Part shown: positions 10,131 through 17,348 of the stretch, one piece after another | Layout of the letters: the number at the start of each line of letters is the position of its first letter | Position numbering within the stretch: the stretch's first letter is position 1 | Assembly: GCF_900176535.1 (NCBI RefSeq) | Contig: NZ_FWXT01000006.1 | Coordinates: forward strand, 1-64,000 | Length of the DNA stretch: 64,000 nt | Reading direction: 5' to 3' | Source: Pedobacter africanus | GTDB lineage: Bacteria > Bacteroidota > Bacteroidia > Sphingobacteriales > Sphingobacteriaceae | Program-made: the position numbers and the translations under genes | The notes under the pieces: model-generated | What the model was told of the DNA's origin: nothing | The model's database searches: none | The model's input: only the letters and a program-made list of their open reading frames with translations

Positions 10131-10156
10131 TTTTTTCTTCCTTAGGGAAGAAAAAA
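10131..10156. terminator. Bidirectional terminator after the esterase gene
   Basis: TTTTTTCTTCC (10131-10141), loop TTAG and GGAAGAAAAAA form an 11-bp stem that carries its own T-run on either strand. It lies 28 bp after the esterase stop. Confidence 0.65.
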
Positions 10157-10257
10157 ATGAATCCTAGGCCTCGTCAAAGAAGGTATATTTTCTTCTGAAT
10201 ACCCCTTATAGTTTATTAAACGCAATCATTATTAACCGCAATCAAAAACAAACACTT

Positions 10258-11181
10258 ATGAAAACAAAGAACCGCAGAGATTTTATTAAAGATTTAGGGA
10301 TGTTAACGGCAGGTGCAGGTCTGGCTTCGTTATTGCCCCTGGAATCCTTCAGTATAGGTAAAAAAGAGACTTTCCAGATTTCCCTGGCCGAATGGTCGCT
10401 GCACAACACCCTGTTTGCCAAAAAGCTCAATAACCTTGAATTCCCCCTGAAGGCAAAAAAGGACTTTGGGATTGATATTGTAGAGTACGTAAGTGTGTTT
10501 TTTGACGGTAAGGAAAAAGACCCGGCTTACCTCAAAGAGTTAAAGAACCGTACAGATTCGGAAGGAATCCAAAACCACCTGATCATGGTAGACCGCGAGG
10601 GGAACCTGGGCGATCTGGACAGCAAGGCCAGGCTTACCGCGGTAGAGAACCACTACAAGTGGGTAGAGGCCGCCAAATACCTGGGCTGTAAAACCATACG
10701 TGTAAATGCTGCAGGCAAGGGCACTGCCGAAGAAGTTAAAGCCGCTGCCATTGATGGCCTGGGCCGCTTAACGGAATATGGAAAAAAGCACAAGATCAAT
10801 GTCATTGTAGAAAACCATGGGGGTTATTCATCAGATGGTAAATGGCTAAGTGCGGTAATAAAAGAGGTAAACAGTCCGTTTTGTGGTACGCTGCCCGATT
10901 TCGGTAACTTTGGCCTTGGCAATGGCAAGGAGTACGATAAATACCTGGGCGTTCAGGAGATGATGCCTTTTGCCAAAGGGGTAAGTGCCAAAGCTATGAA
11001 ATTCAATGCCGATGGCGAGGAAAGCGACATTGATTACAGCCGCATGTTCAGCATCATCAGGGCTGCAAAATGGAGCGGCATTGTTGGCATCGAGTATTCG
11101 GGGGGGTCTGTTGAATTGGAAGATGAGGGCATCAGGAAAACCAAGGCATTGCTGGAAAAAGTATTTAAACAGGGGAAATAA
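10258..11181 (+). CDS. Tat-exported sugar phosphate isomerase/epimerase-like TIM barrel protein
   Basis: 307 aa. The N-terminus KNRRDFIKDLGMLTAGAGLASLLPLES is a twin-arginine (Tat) signal. The rest is a xylose-isomerase-like TIM barrel (AP endonuclease 2 superfamily) with pieces such as KTIRVNAAG, INVIVENHGGYSSD, GTLPDFGNFG and GIVGIEYSGG, where Glu, Asp and His typically bind a divalent metal. Exported members are common in Bacteroidota and are usually linked to sugar metabolism; the exact substrate cannot be told. Monocistronic between terminators. Confidence 0.85.
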   Translation: MKTKNRRDFIKDLGMLTAGAGLASLLPLESFSIGKKETFQISLAEWSLHNTLFAKKLNNLEFPLKAKKDFGIDIVEYVSVFFDGKEKDPAYLKELKNRTDSEGIQNHLIMVDREGNLGDLDSKARLTAVENHYKWVEAAKYLGCKTIRVNAAGKGTAEEVKAAAIDGLGRLTEYGKKHKINVIVENHGGYSSDGKWLSAVIKEVNSPFCGTLPDFGNFGLGNGKEYDKYLGVQEMMPFAKGVSAKAMKFNADGEESDIDYSRMFSIIRAAKWSGIVGIEYSGGSVELEDEGIRKTKALLEKVFKQGK

Positions 11182-11197
11182 AATTCCCTGTTTTTTT
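11168..11197. terminator. Terminator between converging genes
   Basis: AACAGGGGAA pairs with TTCCCTGTT across a short AT loop, with one bulged G, followed by seven T. It overlaps the stop of the TIM-barrel gene and abuts the 3' end of the LytTR gene on the other strand. Confidence 0.6.
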
Positions 11198-11924
11198 AAA
11201 AGCGGTGGTTTTCCAGGTAGGCAAAAAAAGCTTCCCGGTATTGTTTGCCAATAACTACCTTTAGCCCATTTTTTTTCATAATCACCGTGTTGGTCTCTAC
11301 CTGTTCTATGAATTCCTTGGAGATGATAAAAGACCTGTGTACACGTATAAAATCGTCTCTGCCGGCCAACTTGTTTTCTACATCATGCAGGCTCATGTAA
11401 ATGCGGTGATATTCATTCGTGGCGTAAATTTTAATGTAGTTTTTGTCGCTTTCGAAGGCGATGATTTCATTGTATAGAAATTTTATATACCTGGATTGTG
11501 CGCCCGAAATTTTGATGTAGAAAAAAGTGCTGTTCTCTTTTTTGACATTGCTGGCTTGTAGTTGTGCTTTGCCAGCTATTTTTTTCAGGGTTTGCTGTAA
11601 CCTTTCCAGCCGGAACGGTTTAAATAAAAAATCATCGGTATCGAGGTCAAAAGCTTTTACTGCGTATTGTGAATGCGAAGTGATGAATACAATGTGGCGG
11701 CAAATCTGTTTTAAATGTGGTGCAAGTTCAATTCCGGAAAGTCCGGGCATATTGATGTCCAGAAAAACAATGTCTATCTGGTCATTTTCAGAGGTTTCTG
11801 CTATGGCCCTTACCGGATCATGAAATATCCTGATCAGTTTTAACTGTGGTATTTCGGAGATGTACTCCTGCATTAAATCAGTAAAGTGAGCTTCGTCGTC
11901 AATTATAATACATCTGTAATTCAT
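11196..11924 (-). CDS. LytTR-family response regulator
   Basis: About 242 aa from the ATG at 11924 (MNYRCIIIDDEAH), chosen because the receiver domain starts there; an in-frame ATG 14 codons upstream (11966) would read through a poly-G tract. The receiver domain (1-120) has acidic pocket D9/D10, phosphoacceptor D56 (IVFLDINMPGLSG) and FKPF with the conserved Lys. A LytTR DNA-binding domain (about 140-242) follows, with FESDKNYIKIY and FIRVHRSFIISKEFI. No histidine kinase is adjacent, so it is an orphan regulator here. A pair of 9-bp direct repeats upstream may be its own binding site. Confidence 0.9.
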   Translation of the reverse strand: MNYRCIIIDDEAHFTDLMQEYISEIPQLKLIRIFHDPVRAIAETSENDQIDIVFLDINMPGLSGIELAPHLKQICRHIVFITSHSQYAVKAFDLDTDDFLFKPFRLERLQQTLKKIAGKAQLQASNVKKENSTFFYIKISGAQSRYIKFLYNEIIAFESDKNYIKIYATNEYHRIYMSLHDVENKLAGRDDFIRVHRSFIISKEFIEQVETNTVIMKKNGLKVVIGKQYREAFFAYLENHRF

Positions 11925-12011
11925 TATTTGGCAATAGATAGTAAGTCCCCCCCCGGAATTTAGCATTAAATATAAAGTAAACTACAATGGCTTAATTTTC
12001 TTTTCGTATCG

Positions 12012-12041
12012 GCAAGTCGGTCTTATGTCCCTGCAAGTCGG
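12012..12041. promoter_or_regulatory. Direct repeats 21 bp apart, candidate LytTR operator
   Basis: GCAAGTCGG occurs at 12012-12020 and again at 12033-12041, exactly 21 bp start to start. LytTR regulators usually bind two 9-10 bp direct repeats spaced two helical turns apart. The site lies about 90 bp upstream of the LytTR gene and about 105 bp upstream of the HTH gene on the other strand, so it could serve either. Confidence 0.4.
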
Positions 12042-12089
12042 CCTTTCGTATAAGGCCTGCTCTTTATTCTAAAAACTTGCTTAACTACG

Positions 12090-12117
12090 TTATGTAATTG
12101 CTGGGGCAATTACATAA
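12090..12117. promoter_or_regulatory. 12-bp perfect inverted repeat upstream of the HTH gene
   Basis: TTATGTAATTGC and GCAATTACATAA flank a TGGG loop. There is no T-run, so an operator is more likely than a terminator. It ends 27 bp before the ATG of the HTH gene and could be an autoregulatory site. Confidence 0.4.
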
Positions 12118-12144
12118 TCATTTATAAACTAAATTAATTCTCTT

Positions 12145-12486
12145 ATGAATTTAACACTCTTTCAAAGGCTCAACGAGTTGATTTGCCTTCAGAACACTGG
12201 TCCGGTTGATATGCTGGCCGAAAAATTGGGGATCTCTTCCAGGCAGGTAAAGTACATTATCAGGAAAATGCGACAGGATTGTGCGGCTCCAATATGGTTT
12301 GACCACCATAAGCAGAGCTACGTCTACACGCAGGATGGAGGTTGCGATTTTAAGTTTAGGCCGGCAAAGCGAGAGCTGATCGCAATGGCAGTAAAGGACG
12401 CCATTAACAAATGTTTGTTGTGGTGCAGCCTTGGGTCTTGCGCCTTGCTGCAGCTTGCCGGTCAGATGGATGCCTTACCAGTGTAA
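12145..12486 (+). CDS. Small HTH protein, same family as the two array regulators
   Basis: 113 aa. Residues about 15-50 form a winged-HTH-like segment (DMLAEKLGISSRQVKYIIRKMRQD) followed by AAPIWFDHHKQSYVYT. This matches the pattern LAxxLGISxRxxYxxxxxxxxxxxAPIxY...TFYY in the HTH proteins at 23535 and 25804, so the three form one family. The C-terminal part is longer and Cys/Leu-rich (KCLLWCSLGSCALL) and unlike the other two. It is probably a transcription regulator; its target is unknown. The palindrome at 12090-12117 is a candidate operator. Confidence 0.7.
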   Translation: MNLTLFQRLNELICLQNTGPVDMLAEKLGISSRQVKYIIRKMRQDCAAPIWFDHHKQSYVYTQDGGCDFKFRPAKRELIAMAVKDAINKCLLWCSLGSCALLQLAGQMDALPV

Positions 12487-12514
12487 GAACCTGGCTGTTG
12501 GCCGGGATTAGGGG

Positions 12515-12557
12515 AAAACACAAGAGGGCCGGTTTAGCGGCCCTCTTGTGTTTTTTT
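12515..12557. terminator. Strong bidirectional terminator
   Basis: A 17-bp stem, AAAACACAAGAGGGCCG (12515-12531) with its complement at 12538-12554, has a 6-nt loop and continues into a T-run. It separates the HTH gene from the small convergent gene. Confidence 0.85.
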
Positions 12558-12570
12558 CAAATTCAACTCT

Positions 12571-12765
12571 TCACGTACTTTTTTTAACAAAAGCTACAGA
12601 CACATCGGCAACATCCGTAACCTGTTCATCAGACAATCCAAGTTTTACGATCAGGTTTTCAACGAAATCGTGGTTTTTTTTGAAGACTCCTTGTTTAACT
12701 CCTTGTTTAATCCCATCCTGATAAAACGGATCGTTTTCTACTTTAAATTTTGTAATTGTTCCCAT
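12571..12765 (-). CDS. Small protein resembling the C-terminal tail of Rpn-type nucleases
   Basis: 64 aa: short N-terminus with ENDPFYQDG, then repeated GIKQGVKQGV, then a helix (FVENLIVKLGLSDEQVTDVADVS). The GxxxGxxxG stretch and the LGLSxEQ(V/I)xxxxxxS ending resemble the tail of PD-(D/E)xK transposase-like (Rpn) proteins, but the nuclease domain is missing. It may be a stand-alone small protein or a remnant; the clean start favours a real gene. An exact -7 box (TACGTTTG, 12780-12773 on the minus strand) lies 7 nt before the ATG, suggesting a leaderless transcript. Confidence 0.5.
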   Translation of the reverse strand: MGTITKFKVENDPFYQDGIKQGVKQGVFKKNHDFVENLIVKLGLSDEQVTDVADVSVAFVKKST

Positions 12766-12987
12766 AGCTGTACAAACGTAATAAGTTGATTTTATAATAT
12801 AAATTTATTTTTAATTATAATGAAATTTTATGTTTTTAATAATGTAAATAAATATACTTTATGATTAATTATTTTGTATTCTTTATCAGAATTTTGTGAA
12901 TTAAAACAATAATCTTTGTTTTCTCAGCTCTGTCCAGGTATTGGCTAGGCCTTTATAAACAAGGGCGCTCAATTGAGCACCCTGTCA

Positions 12988-13415
12988 CTATTTTAGCCAA
13001 TTAGCATAGCGATGAATGGTTCTTTTATGCCGGATTTTTCGCCACACCCCATCACCATTTCGGCTTCCGGCTACATTCGTGTTTGCTTCAATTCCCTGCA
13101 AAAAATCTCCCTGCAGATTTTCAATTAACCCACAATGCCCAATGCGGTCCAGGCTAGGGTAGTAGAGGCCATATACTATTCCGGGCTTTGGCTCCCTTGT
13201 TAAACGAGAGCTCTGAAACAGTGCCGGAGACCAGGCCGTTCTGGGCTGTGAGTAACCAGCTTGCCCGAAAACCCAACTCACAAACGCCGCGCAGTACGGC
13301 GCAGGCGTTCCAATATTACAGTAACGAAGATACTCAGCAATTCTCTGTCCATCGTTTTTGCCAGTTCGCTCAACCACCCCGATTTCTTTTCGGGCGATTC
13401 TAATAATGTTTTCAT
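12988..13415 (-). CDS. CHAP/amidase-like cell-wall hydrolase (TIGR02594-like), start unclear or frameshifted
   Basis: The domain reads IIRIARKEIGVVERTGKNDGQRIAEYL, then PYCAAFVSWVFGQAGY with the likely catalytic Cys, then IGHCGLIENL with the likely His; this is a CHAP/NlpC-P60-like peptidoglycan hydrolase. The best start (ATG 13415, 8 nt after AGGAGGA) is one base out of frame with the domain. Adding one A to GAATCGCC would give MKTLLEIARKEIGV, a natural N-terminus. Without that, the in-frame ATG at 13518 would overlap the upstream membrane gene by 82 bp. I infer a one-base deletion (real or a sequencing error). It follows the membrane gene, so the pair may work as a lysis-like unit. Confidence 0.65.
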
Positions 13416-13436
13416 AAACTGATTCCTCCTTTTGTT

Positions 13437-13799
13437 TTACAATACCGCTACCAGTGCCCCAATTCCCGCCAATAACAGCAAGGCAAATGAAGCCAACCAA
13501 AAACTTAACTGTTGCCATAATTCCATTTGTTTGAAGTCCATAATCAATACGTTCAGTTCGGGCAAACCCATGTACAGCCAAAAACGCTGTAGCAGCCACC
13601 AGCATAAACCTGTCATTAACATAAAGCTAAGGGCGGCCAGCAATACCAGCAGCCATATGCTCTGATCTATCACACCTGTGGTCTCATCAGCAAATTGCAT
13701 CAGCTTTGGTGCGGTAAACCATAACAACAGTCCAATAACCATTAACAAGTACTGCTCAATCCGGCTTTTTGCCGGCATTTTTAAACTCAATGTTCTCAT
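13437..13799 (-). CDS. Small membrane protein, four predicted TM helices
   Basis: 120 aa with hydrophobic segments near 16-34, 48-70 and 96-120, and a shorter one between. No family recognised. It is followed directly by an AGGAGGA ribosome site and the CHAP-like hydrolase, so the two are probably co-transcribed. A holin-like role is possible from size, membrane character and the hydrolase neighbour, but there is no sequence proof. Confidence 0.6.
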   Translation of the reverse strand: MRTLSLKMPAKSRIEQYLLMVIGLLLWFTAPKLMQFADETTGVIDQSIWLLVLLAALSFMLMTGLCWWLLQRFWLYMGLPELNVLIMDFKQMELWQQLSFWLASFALLLLAGIGALVAVL

Positions 13800-13824
13800 A
13801 AAATCTTATTTTAAGTTTAAAAAC

Positions 13825-13849
13825 AGGGGCTGCCGCCAAAACAGCCCCT
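13825..13849 (-). terminator. Hairpin between the DUF6266 gene and the membrane gene
   Basis: AGGGGCTG and CAGCCCCT form an 8-bp stem. Read on the minus strand it is followed by TGTTTTTAAA, so it could end DUF6266 transcription. Confidence 0.5.
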
Positions 13850-13942
13850 ATAACCCCCTTTACAGCTGGTTGCAAACAGCCAGTTTACAGGAGGAACGCA
13901 GTATTACTTTGTGTAGTAACCAGAAACTTTGCATTCTCTGAC

Positions 13943-13995
13943 GCGACCTAGGAACTTTTGCCATTAAGCGTAGCGGGGCAAAAGATTCCAGTCGC
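13943..13995. repeat. 53-bp imperfect inverted repeat
   Basis: GCGAC...GGAACTTTTGCC on the left pairs with GGCAAAAGATTCC...GTCGC on the right around a 13-15 nt loop. There is no T-run next to it. It could be an RNA hairpin, a regulator site or the scar of a small mobile element. Confidence 0.5.
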
Positions 13996-14019
13996 AGAAG
14001 AGATATGCTTAATTTCCTA

Positions 14020-14664
14020 TTACAACAAAGTAAACGGCCCTAAGTACTGGCTGTTACCAACCAGCTTGCCATCAGCACTTGTCATACTCATATAACAATG
14101 CACTTCATCGCCAGCCCAATCGGGTAGTACCGATAGGTTATACGCCAAAGCCGATCGCGCTATTACCCCGCTCAAGATCACAAACTTGTCTTTATCGGGG
14201 TTATAAACCACAAACGTAGCCTTATCTGTAGGTTCACCATTTTCGAACCCTACAGGTGCACTGGCCCAGCTGTACTTTACAGTTGCCGGGGTGTCAACTA
14301 CTACGTTGGCGCCCAGTGCTTCGGGCAAAGTGCCATCACTAAACTTCAATTCGGCAAAATTGATGGTAAAGTTTGGCGATGTACCCGTAATGGCCTTTTC
14401 AATGTTGTACTTTACAGCTGCATTCATGCCCGATTGATTGCTTGCTGCGTTCTGGAAACCAACCTTTACAACCCTACCCAGCCTTTTTAAAAAGGAGGTC
14501 ATCAGTGTAAACTTCAACTGTACGGGTAACTGCGCCGCAGTAGGGGGGCGCTTCACTTTGCGCGGCATGGCCTTAATTAAATCCATCTGGCGCCAAAAGC
14601 AGCCATAACCTGTGCCCATCTGCCCCTGGAATCCGCCAAGGAATCCTCTCGATAATTTTCCCAT
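14020..14664 (-). CDS. DUF6266 family protein
   Basis: 214 aa. The N-terminus MGKLSRGFLGGFQGQMGTGYGCFWRQMDLIKAMPRK matches the typical DUF6266 opening (MGK-x-x-x-G-x-x-GG...G-x-x-x-G...W...I-x-x-x-P). The C-terminal half has VVYNPDKDKFVILSGVIARS and EVHCYMSMTSADGKLVGNSQYLG. Function is unknown; the family is common in Bacteroidota accessory DNA. A second, broken copy of its C-terminal part lies at 19400-19594. An exact TACGTTTG box lies upstream on the minus strand, but no well-spaced TTG is visible. Confidence 0.85.
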   Translation of the reverse strand: MGKLSRGFLGGFQGQMGTGYGCFWRQMDLIKAMPRKVKRPPTAAQLPVQLKFTLMTSFLKRLGRVVKVGFQNAASNQSGMNAAVKYNIEKAITGTSPNFTINFAELKFSDGTLPEALGANVVVDTPATVKYSWASAPVGFENGEPTDKATFVVYNPDKDKFVILSGVIARSALAYNLSVLPDWAGDEVHCYMSMTSADGKLVGNSQYLGPFTLL

Positions 14665-14759
14665 TTTTCATAGGTTTTAAAAATTAATAAATCTGTTAAC
14701 TAGTCATCCTTGCAAGTAGACAAGGCAAACGTAAATACATCATTATTAAGCTTCTAGCT

Positions 14760-14806
14760 GGCAAAGCATTATGGCAGGGATTGGCAGAAAATTGGCAAGG
14801 TTTGGC
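14760..14806. promoter_or_regulatory. Cluster of five GGCA half-sites upstream of the siderophore receptor promoter
   Basis: GGCA occurs at 14760, 14773, 14782, 14793 and 14803; the last three are preceded by TT (TTGGCA). Spacing is 9-13 bp. The cluster ends 30 bp before the -33 box of the receptor promoter, so it may be an activator site; the regulator is unknown. Confidence 0.3.
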
Positions 14807-14835
14807 AGTAATACCTCGCTTTTTTATTTCTGGTA

Positions 14836-14865
14836 TTGCCAGTATCAAAACTCTTCCTATATTTG
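14836..14865 (+). promoter_or_regulatory. Bacteroidota-type promoter of the siderophore receptor
   Basis: TTG (14836-14838), 19 bp, TATATTTG (14858-14865). This matches the sigma-A consensus TTG...TAnnTTTG exactly. The ATG is 35 bp downstream. Confidence 0.7.
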
Positions 14866-14899
14866 ACCATTATTTTTAATCAATCTAAATAAATATTAT

Positions 14900-17338
14900 A
14901 TGAGAATATTCTACATTGCGCTCTCGCTGATAGTTTTTCTCCTGTCTTCCCCAACTGCCTTTGCGCAGCTTACCTTAAATGGTAAAATAACCGATAAAAA
15001 CAACAAACCCATACCAGGAGCTACCATTAAACTGGTCGAAAAAAAACTGGTACAGTTTACCGATCAGGACGGCGCTTTTGAATTTACTGATCTGGCACCC
15101 GGAACCTATAATTTTACCAGTTCTTATATTGGCTACGAAACCCGCAATACCCGGTTTAACCTGCAGGCTGGTAAAACACAGTTTAATGTGATACTTCAAG
15201 ACAAAGACAACAATTTGCAGGGGGTAGAAATTACCGGACGGAAGGAACAGGCCTACAAAAACACCAAATCTTTTTCCGGAACAAAAACAGAAACCGCGCT
15301 GCGGTACGTACCTCAGTCTATCAGCTATGTAACCAAAGAGGTTATAGACGATCAGCTTGCATTTAAGGCCAGCGATATCATCAAAAACATCAGCGGTGCA
15401 ACCCATTTTTCTTATTATAACAACGACATTTCTTTACGCGGTTTCCGTTCGGGCAACGCACTGATTAACGGCCTGCGAACCCCTACCAGCAGCTGGAGCC
15501 AGCCATTACTCCCAAATGTTGAACGTATAGAAGTTATCAAAGGCCCGGCTTCGGCCCTTTTTGCCAATGCAGATCCCGGAGGTATAGTAAATACAGTAAC
15601 CAAAAAGCCTTTAGACGAGGCCCGTAAATCCATCAATTTTGCAACCGGCAGCTGGAACACCAATCGGCTGATGGCCGATTTTACCGGGCCAATGAACGAA
15701 TCAAAGACCCTGCTTTACCGTTTAAACCTGGCTTATCAGAATGCAGAATCCTTCCGCGTGTTGCAGGGCGGCGAAGACATTGTGATTGCGCCTTCCATTT
15801 CGTTTATCCCGGATGAAAAGACACAGGTAAACTTTGATTTTGTATACTCTAAAACCAAGAGCCGCCTGGATAGGGGGCAGCCCATATTTGGTGCAACGGC
15901 CGGAACCAACCTTAACTCTACGCCAATATCTTTTGCATTAGGAAAAAGGAATGATTTTGAAAATGAACTGAACCTATATGTAACCACCTCATTGCAAAGA
16001 AAGATCAGCAAAAACGTAACCTTCAACGCTTCCTACATGAAATTCCTGTACGATGAAGATCTGCTGGAGCACCGTACTTCTAACCGGTACGCAGTAGATG
16101 CGGCTGGTGTGGCCATTCCTACCAAAATGGAAATGCAGACCATTCGCCGGCAAGGAAAAAATTACAGCGACAACATTACTGCTTATTTCGTTACCGATCT
16201 GAAAACTGGTCCGCTAACCCATAAAGTTGTTACCGGATATGATTACATCCAGAACGAATCGCCGGTAGGCAATTCAAACTACAATGCAACAGGTTACCGT
16301 AAACTGGATGGCACGGTGGGCAACTACAACAAAAACACACCCAATCTTTTTGTAATGAAAGATGGGGCACCGGTTCCAAATGTGCCTCATTTTGATCTGG
16401 TAAACCCCGATTATTCCATTTCCGAAATCTCTGGTTATGTCAATGCTTCTTCACAAACAGATCCGGCAAAATACTACCAACATGGCATTTACATCCAAGA
16501 CCAGATCAGCTTTGGCCAATTCCAGGCACTTATCGGTTTAAGGCAGGAATTTTATACCGATGTGCTGAACTATAAAAAAACTACGGAAAAGAAAATTGAG
16601 CAAAAAGCGCTCCTGCCAAGGTTTGGCCTGGTGTATAGCCCTTTTGATCAGGCAAGTTTTTATGGAACCTATACCGAGGGCTACCAGCCGCAAAGCGCCG
16701 CTCAGATCGGCGATCCGGCCAGGTTCGGCGGGCCGTTCGATCCGCTGATCAGCAATATGGTAGAGTTTGGCGCCAAAACCGAGTTTTTCGAAAAAAGGCT
16801 TTCTGCCAACATCTCATTTTACCGCATAGAACAAAACAACGTACTGGTAAACGCAGGGAACCCGGGGAATACCGAAGAACTTACCCAGATAGGCCAGCAG
16901 CGTTCCAAAGGGATTGAACTGGACATTAACGGCAGCATTTTGCCCAACTTTAGTCTTACTGCCAATTTTGCGGTAAGCAGAAACGAAACCACTAAAAGTG
17001 ATAAACCAGAGCTAATTGGGGTACTTGCCGCCAACGCACCAAAAGCACAGGGCGGTTTATGGACAAAATACACTTTCCTTAATCCCGATTTAAAAGGGCT
17101 GGGCATAGCTGCCGGTGTAAATTATACCGGTAAAAGAAATACGCTGAACACTGCACTGGAACTTCCTGAATATACGCTGTTCAGCACGGCCTTGTATTAC
17201 AGCATAGACAAGTTCAAGATCTCTGCAAACCTTAATAATGTGTTCAATAAAACCCATTGGGTAGGAGGCTACGATTTTAACCGCTTATACCCGGGCGCAC
17301 CCCGCAATTTTATGATTGGAATAGGTTACACTTTCTAA
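14900..17338 (+). CDS. TonB-dependent siderophore receptor
   Basis: 812 aa. Signal peptide (ends TAFAQ), a carboxypeptidase-regulatory-like domain (about 24-105, GKITDKNNKPIPGATIKL), then a plug domain (PQSISYVTKEVIDDQ, ISLRGFRSGNALINGLRTP, VERIEVIKGPASALFANADPGGIVNTVTKKP) of the FhuA/FpvA siderophore type and a full beta-barrel ending NFMIGIGYTF. It imports ferric siderophores across the outer membrane with TonB energy. The PepSY membrane protein starts 11 bp downstream, a frequent iron-uptake partner. Confidence 0.93.
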   Translation: MRIFYIALSLIVFLLSSPTAFAQLTLNGKITDKNNKPIPGATIKLVEKKLVQFTDQDGAFEFTDLAPGTYNFTSSYIGYETRNTRFNLQAGKTQFNVILQDKDNNLQGVEITGRKEQAYKNTKSFSGTKTETALRYVPQSISYVTKEVIDDQLAFKASDIIKNISGATHFSYYNNDISLRGFRSGNALINGLRTPTSSWSQPLLPNVERIEVIKGPASALFANADPGGIVNTVTKKPLDEARKSINFATGSWNTNRLMADFTGPMNESKTLLYRLNLAYQNAESFRVLQGGEDIVIAPSISFIPDEKTQVNFDFVYSKTKSRLDRGQPIFGATAGTNLNSTPISFALGKRNDFENELNLYVTTSLQRKISKNVTFNASYMKFLYDEDLLEHRTSNRYAVDAAGVAIPTKMEMQTIRRQGKNYSDNITAYFVTDLKTGPLTHKVVTGYDYIQNESPVGNSNYNATGYRKLDGTVGNYNKNTPNLFVMKDGAPVPNVPHFDLVNPDYSISEISGYVNASSQTDPAKYYQHGIYIQDQISFGQFQALIGLRQEFYTDVLNYKKTTEKKIEQKALLPRFGLVYSPFDQASFYGTYTEGYQPQSAAQIGDPARFGGPFDPLISNMVEFGAKTEFFEKRLSANISFYRIEQNNVLVNAGNPGNTEELTQIGQQRSKGIELDINGSILPNFSLTANFAVSRNETTKSDKPELIGVLAANAPKAQGGLWTKYTFLNPDLKGLGIAAGVNYTGKRNTLNTALELPEYTLFSTALYYSIDKFKISANLNNVFNKTHWVGGYDFNRLYPGAPRNFMIGIGYTF

Positions 17339-17348
17339 TTTGCAGAAA

